From: Boswellia sacra
Lineage: Eukaryota; Streptophyta; Magnoliopsida; Sapindales; Burseraceae
Reading direction: 5' to 3'
NCBI GenBank assembly: GCA_013180625.2
Contig: SNVD02002289.1
Span: 248,001-312,000, forward strand
DNA length: 64,000 nt
The position numbers were made by a program, and so were the translations under genes. Positions 46,120 to 57,100 of this stretch are shown here, piece after piece. Position 1 is the stretch's first letter; every line of letters starts with the position of its first letter. Below the pieces are notes generated by a model. The model saw only the letters and a program-made list of their open reading frames with translations. It was not told the DNA's origin and searched no databases.

Positions 46120-46889
46120 TAGGGTGCTTTACCAAATAAATTCAATTAATAAATTTTATTAGGTTTACTTGTTCAATTTCACAAGTGTCTTGTATTAGAA
46201 TTGAAGAAATACGAAAAATTTAGACAATTTTTTTTGACTTCCTTAAAATTTTTATCATTTGGTTTTATATTTTACCATAAATTCAATGTTAATTCTTTTC
46301 AAATAATTGACATATATTGAATATAAGAGTAATATTAATAATTTTTTATACTTTGAAATTGAAACGTTAATAGCACAAACCTCATCAATAACTGCAAAAA
46401 TTTACCACACACGAAGCAATTGGGCTATTAATAAATATCAATCAATTGCCTCAAGTTCAGCTTTTACAAACCAAATGATCTGAGGTGCCGACAGCCAAGA
46501 AATGAAGAAAATAAGCTACATTTGATGAATAGGATAAGATAGAATTTACTCAGAATTAGGAAAAGTTTTCTTAACAACACAAGAAGTCAAAAAAGAGTCC
46601 AGCTAGTGGATTGGTCTGCGGAAACAATTACTTTCTAGATATGCTAATGCTAGATTGACTGGTTTCAATTTCGCTTTTAACTGGGAAAACCAGAAAACAG
46701 AGAAGTAGATAGATAGTACTTGAAATTTGACATTCTTAACCCTTATATTTGATGAATACATATGCCCTCCTAAATTTTACCAATATTCAATTTTTGAGAG
46801 CTTTTTCAGTACTCTTGTGAAATCAAGAAATTGGGCTTGAAACAATATTAAGCGTATTAAAAGCTTTCCCATTTCACATAATAATTATC
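46120..46889. other. Intergenic, paralog of 34141-34830
   Basis: See the 34.1-34.8 kb entry for shared landmarks. No gene. Confidence 0.6.
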
Positions 46890-47235
46890 GAGCCATGGCT
46901 TGCACACCAAGCCAAGTTCTAAAAGTGATGACCTCTATCAGTTGCTTCATATGTGTCAGCTCTCTTCAGAGCTTGTTTGCTTGCTAACATGGAAACAATT
47001 GTTGCCACTCTTACTCTTCTGCGGGCACCAGCAACACCCTCACCTCCTCTGCCTAATGCATTGCCATCTTTGTCTCTGCTAGGCTCATTGCCTACAGTTA
47101 CTAGCATATTATCAGCCATACCACCCAGCTCCTGGCCCATGGCTGCAACTCTACAATCCACATTCAAGGGCTCATTGCCACCACGCTCTGGCTTGCCTGT
47201 CACACCATGGCACCTGGTACCCAGAAACACATGGC

Positions 47236-47843
47236 GGCAGCATCAGAGCCAAAAAAATCTATCTAGAAGGGGCAAATTTCATCAAAAATAAATTTTAGAA
47301 ATAAAAATGATTATTGTTAATATTTATTAAAAAAATTCTTTTCACATGAATTCATATTTTGCAAGTATCATATGATATCAAATTTATCATATTATTAACA
47401 TTACATAGATAAAATCCATATCAGACGAATTATCATTTAATTATAGATTCTTTTTTTGATTTCATAAACGAATTATCACCAAATTTATTACCAAAAAATT
47501 CTCCCGAAAGCTTGTAATGTATATAGATTGAAAAATTTAAGAGTACAACATCCAAGAGAAAAATATCACCTATATCTATCAAATAGACACCAACTTTTAA
47601 TCTTAATGTTAGATTCGATGGACTGAATCAAGCAATTAAGAATAAAAGGAATAATAATTAAGTTTGGCTTTGAAAAATGATATATAAAAAGGAAACAAGG
47701 AAGAGAAATACAAATAAGTTAAATTTGATTTTGGAAAAGCTTGAAAATTTTTAAACAGAGGACCATTTTGAAGTTTTTCAAAAGAATTGAGGAGGGCAAT
47801 TGCCCCTCCTTGACCCTTCCTAGCTCCGTCCTTGGCAGCATCA
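47236..47843. mobile_element. 588-bp insertion with 10-bp direct repeats
   Basis: GGCAGCATCA is at 47236-47245 and again at 47834-47843. In uninterrupted R1 (5072-5096) the site occurs once. The insert starts GAGCCAAAAAAATCTATC and ends CTCCGTCCTTG. A 9-10 bp duplication suggests a Mutator-like origin. Terminal inverted repeats are not clear. No coding. Confidence 0.65.
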
Positions 47844-48178
47844 CAGCATGCCAGGCAGTTATTCCCCGTAGTTCCAACTTAAAATGCATGGAATGTTAGG
47901 ATCGTATCCAGTGTCTTACTTAAATTGCATCTTAGGGGACTCTTTTAACACATATATATATAGATATAGATAGATGAACAAAATGACCAAAATAGATAAA
48001 TCATTAGCCACCCAGATAAAAAAATAATAATAATAAAATCAATAGTTCCAAAGATTTCAGCTTGAATTTCTCAAGTTGAAGATACTGCAAGTAACTTAGT
48101 AATCTACTTCCTGCAGAACATAATCTCAAGCGAGATTCTAAGCAATCTTATAGAAAAAAAAAAAAAAAAGGCTACAAC

Positions 48179-48571
48179 TGTTAAGTTTACCACTTTTCTA
48201 AAAGCTTAAGCTTTTAGATGTGGGCTTAACATTAATACTTTAAGCCCTCTAATACGCTCCTTCACGTGCAAGGATCCCGTGCACTTGCTACGTGGACCAG
48301 ATCAAGCCTCACATGCCTCAGCGGGTCTTACAGGTGGGCCAAACAACAACACTTTTTAATTAATTTTTTTAAATAACACGGAGGGGATTCGAACCTGCGA
48401 CCGTTGGGTCATTATGGCTCTGATACCATGTTAAGTTTACCACTTTTCTAAAAGCTTAAGCTTGTAGATGTGGGCTTAACATTAATACTTTAAGCCCTCT
48501 AAAAGCTTAAAGTATTAATGTTAAGCCCACATCTAAAAGCTTAAGCTTTTAGAAAAGTGGTAAACTTAACA
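48179..48571 (-). mobile_element. TRIM-type mini-retrotransposon, rearranged
   Basis: A terminal repeat starting TGTTAAGTTTACCACTTTTC occurs at 48179 and again at 48429. Just inside the second copy, the minus strand reads TGGTATCAGAGCCA (48428-48415), the initiator-Met tRNA primer site. It is followed by GGTTCGAATCC (48395-48385), a pol III B-box-like word often seen in these elements. There is no coding capacity. The right terminal repeat is cut after 73 bp and followed by its own inverted copy (48505-48571). Confidence 0.8.
48429..48571. repeat. Near-perfect palindrome, 67-bp arms
   Basis: The left arm TGTTAAGTTTACC... (48429-48495) and the right arm ending GGTAAACTTAACA (48505-48571) are complementary, with one mismatch seen (G/A in AAGCTTGTAGA versus TCTAAAAGCTT). 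The loop is 9 bases, CCTCTAAAA. The arms are TRIM terminal-repeat sequence in opposite orientations. Confidence 0.9.
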
Positions 48572-48834
48572 TGCTTTTCATGAGGGCCATCAATAGTTAC
48601 TAGCAAAATTCCAACAGCTGCCACCACAGTGGTTGAAAGCAGAAGCCAGCCTCCTTCCCTCCAAAGATACAATGCTGATCGCTTAAGATATTTAATAACA
48701 GCCAAAATGAAATATTTCAATGTCTTTAGTGGTTGAGTTGTTAGCGTTAGATTGTCCAGTTCCTGTTGATGAAGATCTGCGATCGAGACGTCCATATCGT
48801 GAGATGAGGAAGTCGCGCCTTTGCCAGACCCCAT
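48572..48834 (-). pseudogene. KMS1-like: VMP1/KMS1-like vacuole membrane protein, N-terminal fragment
   Basis: Minus-strand frame starting MGSGKGATSSSHDMDVSIAD at 48834, with ADLHQQELDNLTLTTQPLKT, a hydrophobic segment (LLLSTTVVAAVGILLV) and TIDGPHEKH. This matches my recollection of the N-terminus of plant VMP1 homologues (KMS1/KMS2, ER multi-pass proteins of the early secretory pathway). The usual protein has several hundred residues; here about 88 remain before the reading runs into TRIM sequence at 48571. Upstream (to about 49185) looks like 5' UTR and promoter DNA brought along with it. The whole piece is embedded in R1, so it is an inserted gene fragment. Confidence 0.65.
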
Positions 48835-49189
48835 TACACGAACATGCTCAAAATTTTATCAATTAAATTTTTTAAACAAAATCTTTTTTTTTTTTTTGGG
48901 TTTGAGAAAAGAAGATATATTTTGTTTTCTCCACAAAAATGGGGGTGAAGAGAATAGAATAGAAGATCGAAGGGCGTAAAAATGGATTGAGAATTAAAAA
49001 GAAAAAGTGAAAAGTGATTGTGTTTGGGTGAGGGTGAGGTTGTGTCCGAAGGAAGTTTAAAAGGGAGGAGAAGCTGAAGCTAAACTAAACACCAGATCTA
49101 AAGAAGAGAAGAAAGTGATGCGTAAGTTAACCGATTTACTCTCTCTCCCCCCTCCCCCTCTCTTCTGCAAGTGCTATGTCGTTGACTTT
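48835..49189 (-). other. 5' flank of the KMS1-like fragment
   Basis: UTR-like pyrimidine- and purine-rich text (GAAGGAAGTTTAAAAGGGAG, CTCTCTCCCCCCTCCCCCTC) with no frame. It ends where R1 resumes at TTTAACAGTTATTATACTGA. Confidence 0.5.
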
Positions 49190-49700
49190 AACAGTTATTA
49201 TACTGAACATGAAAAGGGTATTATGCAGACTGCAGTGACGGATAAGAAAAAAGAAATTAGAATCCAATTAGGATCCACATTTGGACAAATAAAATGGCAA
49301 TATGGCATTCCGGTCTAAAGAAGGAAAACAAACCACGGAGTCAAGGCAAGTCCTGAAACACAAAATTTTTAATAAAAGAGAAAAATAAAAAGCAGCAGCC
49401 TATCAACCAAATGGGCACGTCCAGAAAATCTTGGAATAACCTCCAGCAATATCTTTGTCAGTCTAGGGTAGACAGATCATTATCCAATTGATAAAATTAA
49501 ATTCCCTTTCTATCAAGAAACAACCCTCTTTGGAAAATATCAAAACAAGTGACAAATAAAATTCTAACCAAATAGTGCTCAATAAGGCACGGATCTAAAT
49601 GTGAAGTTAAATTTCTACATACAAGATAAATTCATAAAATTCCATAAATCTAATATAATAAATAATATTTTCAAAACAAAAAAAAAAAAGAATTCCTGTA

Positions 49701-50720
49701 CATTGATAATTTGTTTGATTTCTACAAGATTATATTCCTGAAAATCAGAATCCAGCCATAATCTTTCTTAACTGCTTTTGTGGGACTGAAGTGGCTAGAT
49801 AATCTTCAAAACTTGGCCATCCCTAGGTCTGCACAGAATTCAACTTGTTGTTCTTCCCTTTTGTTGTTGAACTGTCCTCCATGATGATTCCCCCTTCATT
49901 CCCATTCGTTAAACATTCCTCCATATCTTCCATCTTGCTAGAAAACTAGACAATTGAATATAGAAGACTAGTAATATTATCGATAATTGAGAAAGTACTA
50001 CGAAATGCTTGGGGGTCACCAGTGTATGTGAGCACCCAGAACTCTCAATTTTTGTTTCTAATTGAGCTTATTACAAATGAGAGTACAAGGCTATATTTAT
50101 AGTGTTTCTAAAACATCGATAGCTCCAAAGATTTTGTACTCTCAACAGGAAGGTACTGCATGTTAACTTAGGATTCTGCCATAAGAAATGACACAGCAGA
50201 ACATAATCAAGCAAGATTCCAAGCAATCTTATGAAGCTTAAATCTTGGAAAAAAAGTCTACAACTTAAACAGGGATTATAGTGAACATGAAAAGGATATT
50301 ATGCAGACTGATAAAAATAAAGAAACTAGAATCCAATTAGGATATGCATTTGGAATTTTACATAAGCAAAATAGCATACAGCATACACTTAATTTTAAAT
50401 TGGAGCCATCCAGATGGGAAACTCCGCACCAACCAAATGGGCAGGCTTGAAAAACTTGGAACAACTTACAGCAGTATCATTCTCAAAGTCGAACAAACCG
50501 ATTAGTAATCATAATATGAGACACACAAATCCTCCATAAAACTAATACATATAATTCCCTTCACATCAAATCAAGAAGCAACACTCTTCCCTTCGTATCT
50601 TTTCATCATTTATGAAAAGATCAAACTAAGTCACCACTACAATTCTAACCAAATGTCGTTATCAATAATGTTCAGATCCAAATCCACACTTAAATTGCTA
50701 CTAGATTTCTCTTATTCTAT
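49701..50720. repeat. R1-distal segment and next R1 copy
   Basis: 49740-49880 matches 7366-7520. 50110-50720 is R1 3' text co-linear with 12600-13110 (GGTACTGCATGTTAACTTAGGATTCTGCCATAAG). No gene. Confidence 0.65.
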
Positions 50721-50829
50721 ATATAGAGAGACCTAGTAAATCCTCTCTCTCTCTCCTACTATAGAATAAAATTTTCATTATAATAAACAATATCTTCAAA
50801 ATAACTAATAAATAATTTCTTCTTAGGAA

Positions 50830-51214
50830 TTTCTTGCTTCCACTGTCGAAATGCTCTTGATTTGATCTATAATCAACATATCTTCAATTGAAATTTTGGA
50901 GTTAGAAGTGGAGTTAGAAGGCCTTATTGATGGAAAATCACTACCTCAAGCATGCAGAGGAAGAACTTCCATTGGCTTTCTCTAAGCACAAACACTTAAG
51001 ATATAAACGGCGAGAAGGTGTTCTGAAAGAAGGAACCAATTGGCACAGTCATGGCCATGGCTATTAATTCAAAAACAGATCTAACTCCAACCCTAACCGT
51101 AGAAGAAGGAGAAGAAGAAATATGAAAGATTTCAGTCTTCAACACTCTCCATGTCCTATGTAAGTTACTGATCAACTTCGCTATCGGAACCCTAAGAGAA
51201 GGAAAGGTGATCAT
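50830..51214 (-). pseudogene. Decayed coding remnant, unidentified (copy 3)
   Basis: Minus strand. The frame from 51214 contains SSSPSSTVRVGVRSVFELIA then MAMTVPIGSFFQNTF. A separate frame near 50900-50860 reads SISIEDMLIIDQIKSIST, matching the remnant at 13.3 kb (STIEDMWIMDQTKSIS). Stops separate the two. Function unknown. Confidence 0.35.
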
Positions 51215-51429
51215 CTGTCGAGAGTGACGTCGTTTTGGCCGAGGGATTGGTTTTGTATATGCTCGATGGAGCGTTTTTAACCCTTGCAGCAGGGAGATAT
51301 TTTTCCCAAAGGTCTATGTTCTTTATTTCACTTAGATCTATAGGTTTTAAAAAGTGACATTTTGGTCCCAAATTTAACACCCTTGATTGAAAGCAAACTT
51401 TGGTTTTCGAAATTAACCTCCAAAGCCTA

Positions 51430-52521
51430 AGTATTGTTAACATAAATTATAAAAATGTCTCCGTAAATTTCATTATCATCAATTATTCATCGATAAGAAA
51501 TTCTATTCATTGTTTATGTGAAAGTCTCTTCTCTTCTTGTAATATTCTCAAGGCCAAGTACTAACAAATTTTGCGTATATATATAAAACCAAATCTTAAG
51601 AGATATTTTGATAAAAATAAACTCTTTCGTTTTTAGTACTTAATCAAGTGTTGAGTTGGTTTGCTTTGATAGTATAAAAGATTTTGATAAGTGTCTAACA
51701 AGGTGTTAAATTGTGAAATTTATTATTACCAAATACAATATATTTTATATTATTCACCTTTGATATTATAAGTTTAATTAATGTATAATCATGAACAAAG
51801 TTTACATATCTTAATTATAACTTTAATATATTTTAGCAAAATAAGGTTTACTGTAGCTTCTATGCCAACAACTAGATTTTGAATATCAAATTATTCAAAC
51901 ACATTTTTATTTATTTCAAATTATATATAAATTAATTTGAGAAAATACTTTAAACTTTTTCTCATAATGCAATTACAATTAATAAAATTTTTCAATATAA
52001 CTACAATTTTTTTTTATAGCACAACAATCTCAAAGAGACTATGGTAGTAGAATGGTTTCGTCAGGTTGATATATGAAAGAGATCAATCCAAATAGTTGAG
52101 CAAAATGGACAATTAAGACTTTGGCTTTTGATTATGATGGAATGAATTAATTTCATCAAATTTCTTCTTTTCAAACACTTTTTACTCTTTATAAGATAAG
52201 CAAACTCTATTTCTCCTCCAAACGTTACCATAACAATAATTTCATAACCTAATCAATAATTTCTGTTTTCTCTATTTTCTTGTATCACGGAGCTAGCGTA
52301 TTAGGTGTAAAGCTTTTATATCCATAATTGATCACTTTTCTTTATTTCTTAATATTATTTTTGTCTTCATTACACTATAAAGTTTATCTATTGATTTAAA
52401 ATATAGCATATATATTATTAATTAACTTTTGCACTTAAAGCTGCTTGAACCTATAAAAGAATCTGAACCTCTAGTACTAAACTTAGCACATACGAATTAT
52501 TAAGATTCATTTAATATATAT

Positions 52522-52576
<55 letters not shown>

Positions 52577-52580
52577 CATT
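51430..52580. other. 5' flank of PRISE B with (TA)n tract
   Basis: Co-linear with 16156-17430. It carries a TATA box, TATAAAA, at 52452-52458 in TTGAACCTATAAAAGAATC. A mostly TA tract at 52514-52573 lies in the would-be leader, which in copy A has a poly-T run instead. Confidence 0.65.
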
Positions 52581-52589
52581 TTGGTGTCA

Positions 52590-53994
52590 ATTGCGCAACA
52601 AGATCAGAAACCTGCAGAGCCATCAGTTGCCGTGGTTGTTGGTGTAACAGGCATGGCAGGCTTGAGCTTGGCAGAAGCTCTGAACAAGCCGTCAACTCTA
52701 GGCCATCCATGTAAATTCTATGGCGCTGCAAGGCGGCCATTGCCAACTTGTTTCCCTCTTTCTCTCCTCCATCAGTTCATCCCCTCCAATGCGTTGAATT
52801 CTGATGACACAATCGAGTAACTCTTCCTAATCGCCCATGAAGTCACCCATGTCTTCTGGGTTGCACTCCAGATCGTTGAAAGCGAAGAAGAAAATATGAT
52901 CAAGAGCACAACCATGCATCGAAATGTGCTAAACGCTCTCATCAACTCAGCTACACGTCCTTCTAATTCTCTGCCACTTGTCACGTTGCAAACAAGGAGA
53001 AAGCACTACATGGGTCCGATCTACGATCCTTCACTTACAGGCAAACTCGTTCACCATGAGCCACCCTTCATGGAAGACTTCCCTCGTATCCAAGTTTCCA
53101 CTACGCACTAGAAGGCCTTGTGGCTTCATATTCACCAAATTTAACTCAGTCCATTCATCGCTTATCTCTCATAATTGGCGCATCTTCAAGAAACCACTAC
53201 AGTGCACCGCTCAATCTATCTGTGTATGCCACCATTTGCAAGCACGAAGCATTGCCATTTTGGTATCCGGGCAGGGACGAGGCCAAAAATTTAGTTAGGT
53301 AAATCTAAACAATGATAAGAGTAATTTAAAACCTTTTACAAAAACACACACTAAAAAACTCATAAAATTTTGTACACCTTTTAAGATATAGCAAAGTTGT
53401 ATATGTAGCATTAATAAATGAATTACACCACTATACTTTACCTTAAAATTATGATAATTTTGTAAACTATTTAAGGGGTTTTTGGGTATTACGCACACAA
53501 AAATTATTGAATATTGCTGCTGTACTCTATGCAGGTAGCAAATACGCATGGCAGCATTTCTGCGACATGACAGACGCTCATGTGCTGGCTAAGCAACAAA
53601 TAAGGGCAGCCACTTATCCTAAGGCGAAGAGTCAGGCGTTTAACGCACAAATGGCGATGTTTTCACGTGGAAGAGCATGTGGAGAGTGTTGTGTGGAGTG
53701 TTTGACCTTGAGTTTGTGGGTTATGATGAGGCAGAAGAGGGGTATGATTTGGTTGAAACAATGAAGGAGAAGGAAATAGTGTGGGATGAGATCGTGGAGG
53801 AACATGGGCTGGAAAAGACAAAGATGGAGGGGATCAATTTCTTTGACGTTTTAACAAATGTGTTGAAATTTGAGTTTCAACATGTTTGTAGCATGAACAA
53901 GAGTCGGGAATTTGGGTTTCATGGCTATGCTGATACTTTGAAGAGAATCAGAATGTGGGTGGAGAGATTGAGAGGCATGAAAATCATACCTTGA
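52590..53994 (+). pseudogene. PRISE-type reductase B, inactivated, one intron
   Basis: Sister of pseudogene A. The start codon is ATT (52590) where A has ATG. The first frame reads VAVVVGVTGMAGLSLAEAL and GAARRPLPT and ends at TAA 52818-52820 (ATCGAG-TAA, where genes C and D read on past TCxxxAACT). Later lesions: TRRKHYMGP in place of TGTKHYMGP, a deletion before YHYALEG near 53090 that removes the PYPNF stretch, and a 1-base loss in AACGCACAAATGG at 53642. A segment of 264 bp (53271-53534) matches the intron of A, but its donor reads GC instead of GT. Exon 2 ends KIIP with TGA at 53992-53994. Almost all lesions differ from those in A. Confidence 0.88.
53271..53534 (+). other. Intron of PRISE B (GC-AG)
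   Basis: Begins GCAGGGACGAGGCC (A has GTAGGGACGAAGCC) and ends CTCTATGCAG, followed by GTAGCAAATAC. Co-linear with 18115-18351. Confidence 0.7.
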
Positions 53995-56900
53995 AGCTTT
54001 TTTGAGTATTCTCCCGATGGATCAGTTATTGTGTGAGCTTCATAATTGAGAGTTAAAAAATTGAAATACAATAATGAAATAAATAAATAATTTTATAAGG
54101 TTTGCATACCACATCCACATCCCTTTATATGCAGTGGTATAAATATATATGTGTATGAGATCTAAAGGTAATGGATTGTTAAGTATAACGTCATGCATAT
54201 GCATGTGGACTTCAACAATATGTTTTGTAGTGTCATGTACATGTGTTGAAGAGTAGTTACATACATTTCTGGTTTTCTCATTTTCCAATTCTAATTTTAT
54301 TCCCTCTTAATTTCTCATCTTTCTCGACCTGTTTTCTTAATTTAATTTTAAATTTTATTAACAATCACTTGTGATAATATTGATATATTTAATTGGATAG
54401 ATTTATCAAATCAATAAAATGATTAAGCACTGAATCTTTCTTACATAAGTTTTCTTGTAGAAGAAGTTAACTCTCCTCACACATAAAAAGCTTCATCAAT
54501 GTTTCCAATTTAAGTTCATCACACATTAAAAATAATAATAAAAATATAATTTTCTTTTAACGGTGTACTTAGAAAGCGGGTATTGAAAGTATTTCCCCCC
54601 AACCCCACGGCTCGAGAAAATAGATAAAATAGATACAAACTGTATTTCCTGTCCATTTTTTGGTTTAATGGTACTTACATACCTTTTTGCTAGATTTAAT
54701 TTCCCTGGTAAGTTAATCAAAGTAAGGGTAAAATTGACATTTTAAGAAAATCCCGAAAAACCAAAATTAAAACTAATTTTATACTCAACATATTTGTAAA
54801 ATTAAAATATGGAAAACAAAAAATTACTCTAAAATTTTCATAGTCTTTTATTGTTTTAAGCTCTTCAAAAATAAAAATATTATTATTCTAAGTAATTAAT
54901 TTTACATAAGGATGAATTTTATTTTTTAATAAAAAATATACTTATGACTAAATAAAAGATAAATATATTCATTATATAAAATCAAAATCATTTAATATTT
55001 AGATTGAATAGTGATCAGGGAACTAACTGTACGATGAGAATTATATTAAACCAAAAATTGGGGTCCAGATGTATAATTTGCAGTAAACAGAGGATGCACT
55101 GAATTTTTACCCATATAGAAAGGTAGATCACTTGAAAACCCTAAAGAATCTTTAAAAAATTTCAACATCCCTTTGAATCAGAAACTGACATTGACGTCCC
55201 AAAACTTAATTCACTTTAACTATTGACTCGTTCTGACTATTCAAATACCAAATTTACGCTTACATAGCAGCTAAAAATTTACAAAAAAATAATTATGATA
55301 TTTTAAACATTAAAAAAGTAGTTTTAAAATTTAAAATTAAGAAGATAAATGATTCTAATTCTAATAATTCATGCAAAATTTATTTGGATTCGACAATAAA
55401 TTGATGTTTAACTAAATTTAATCTAACCTCAAGTAATCAAAACTTAAAAAAAAAAAAAAAGGGAAAATCGTTCACACCTTAGCCAGAATCCTCAACAACA
55501 TCTATTTGGTTTTTGTTTTACTCCAATAAAAGAACATAGAGAGAAAAGTATACAAAGTGGTCTAAGAAAGTGAAACATATGAAATAACAATTTTGCCCTT
55601 CACATATTAACCTTAATGGTTCACCGTTTAAATTTTGGGGGTTCGTTGTTAGTTTCTTATTCAGGGGGATGTTGACTTTTCGTTAGGGGGCTCAGAAATA
55701 ATATCCCCAAATGGAATTAAACGTTTGAGGCTGAGATACAATTATACATTTCATATTATCTTATCATACCAATACGGACAGAGAACAACAAAGCTTTGCG
55801 AATTAAATTTATGACTGAAATGGAGAGAGAGCGAAACAGAGTTGTAAAATCCAACCCATTAATTACTCCTTCGCTTCTTTCTCATCACTGGGTTCTCTGA
55901 AAAGAAAAAGAATTGCAAAATTGACAATGCTATACGACATCTTATCTTTAGTGGTGTAGAAGAAGCTCAATTAAGCCAAAGAAGAAAAGAAGTAGCATTG
56001 CTGTACGTAAGTCTTGAAAATAATTTTGATTGTTACAATTTGATCTTGAAGTGTTATGAATCATGACTTGAATACTTTTTTCTTGAGTATGTTTTACATG
56101 TTAATATCATTTTCTTCTTTTTATTACTTTTGATGATTGTAATATTTCAATAATATAACTTGGTTTGTGAGAATAAATATCGATTTCTTGAGTTAGAAAT
56201 ACTTTTTTTTTATCTTTTTGTAATTTTATATATTTATTTTCTGATTCTATTTGTTCTATTAGTCGGATTTTTCAGCCAATTTACCTTTATAGATGAGAAA
56301 TTTTTCCAATTCGTAGATCAAATTTGAATAGATGATTTGTCATGAATTATCTGATTACTAATTATCGAAAGGGATATTGTTTATGCTATAGAGGAAGCCT
56401 AGCTAGAATTACTATTAGTTTTGAAGTTATGGAGTAGGTAATTGGTTAAGCTTAGTCTACCATGTATTTAGCATTGAAAATGTTTTGGGATAATTACTCA
56501 CCTCCTCTTTATCTTTGAAGTTACCATTTTCGGTTTCTGCAGCAGCCAATCCATTATCGGTTAGGGGTGACATTAATCTTCAAATCCTAGAGAGGTTAGT
56601 GCATATTTTTCAACATCATGGGTGGTAGGTGATATTATCCATCTTCCTTTTGTACACTATTATTACTGAGAAATACTTCAATGAACCAGACATTTGTCAC
56701 TAAACTGACGTAGTCAATTGATCATTAGTATTTTACAATATGTTAAATAGTAATTAAAATTAAATTTTATATTTTAATTTTCAATGTTTCCTCCTCATCT
56801 TTTTCAATTACACTTTCTTGATTAGAGTTTTATTTTATTTCCAAAGACTTTAGAATATCATCGAGCCAGATACCATATTAGCATAATGATTTGGTATTTT

Positions 56901-57069
56901 GAGCAAATGAACAGTATCATCAAAGGATTAGGATTCTCTTCTTCTTTAATAAATCTTAATCACTAATAAATAAGAAATTCATGATAAAATCTCTGAAAAC
57001 TCGAGTAGTGCTTATATTTTATGAGCAGAGTGTCCGAACTTGTCATGAATTTTTCTTTTTTTTTCCGTG
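53995..57069. other. Intergenic between PRISE B and C
   Basis: The first 600 bp parallel the flank of PRISE A. From 54600 the DNA is AT-rich with no supportable gene. An exon-like stretch ending CTGTAC then GTAAGTC lies near 55990-56010. With the acceptor-like TGTGTGGCAG at 57075-57084 it could be a 5' UTR exon and intron of gene C; this is inference only. Confidence 0.4.
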
Positions 57070-57100
57070 TTGCTTGTGTGGCAGAGCCTGTTCGTGAGTC

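Larger units (their letters stand above)
46890..49700. repeat. R1 module copy split by two insertions
   Basis: R1 pieces lie at about 46890-47245, 47834-48178 and 49190-49700 and join in the usual order. The first gap holds a 588-bp insertion, the second a TRIM plus gene fragment (48179-49185). The 5' piece contains the cleanest METI frame (METIVATLTLLRAPATPSPP). Confidence 0.8.

Noticed and set aside
46919..47230. 103-codon minus-strand frame in R1
   Set aside because: Antisense shadow of the METI frame; not kept in the other copies.
46953..47291. METI-type protein of R1 as a real small gene
   Set aside because: Broken or shifted in most R1 copies and partly dependent on the local insertion at its end. 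Kept as a finding about R1 rather than a CDS.
48385..48430. tRNA-like text (GGTTCGAATCC with the CATGGTATCAGAGCC context)
   Set aside because: No acceptor stem or anticodon arm. It is the primer site and B-box-like word of a TRIM element, not a tRNA gene.
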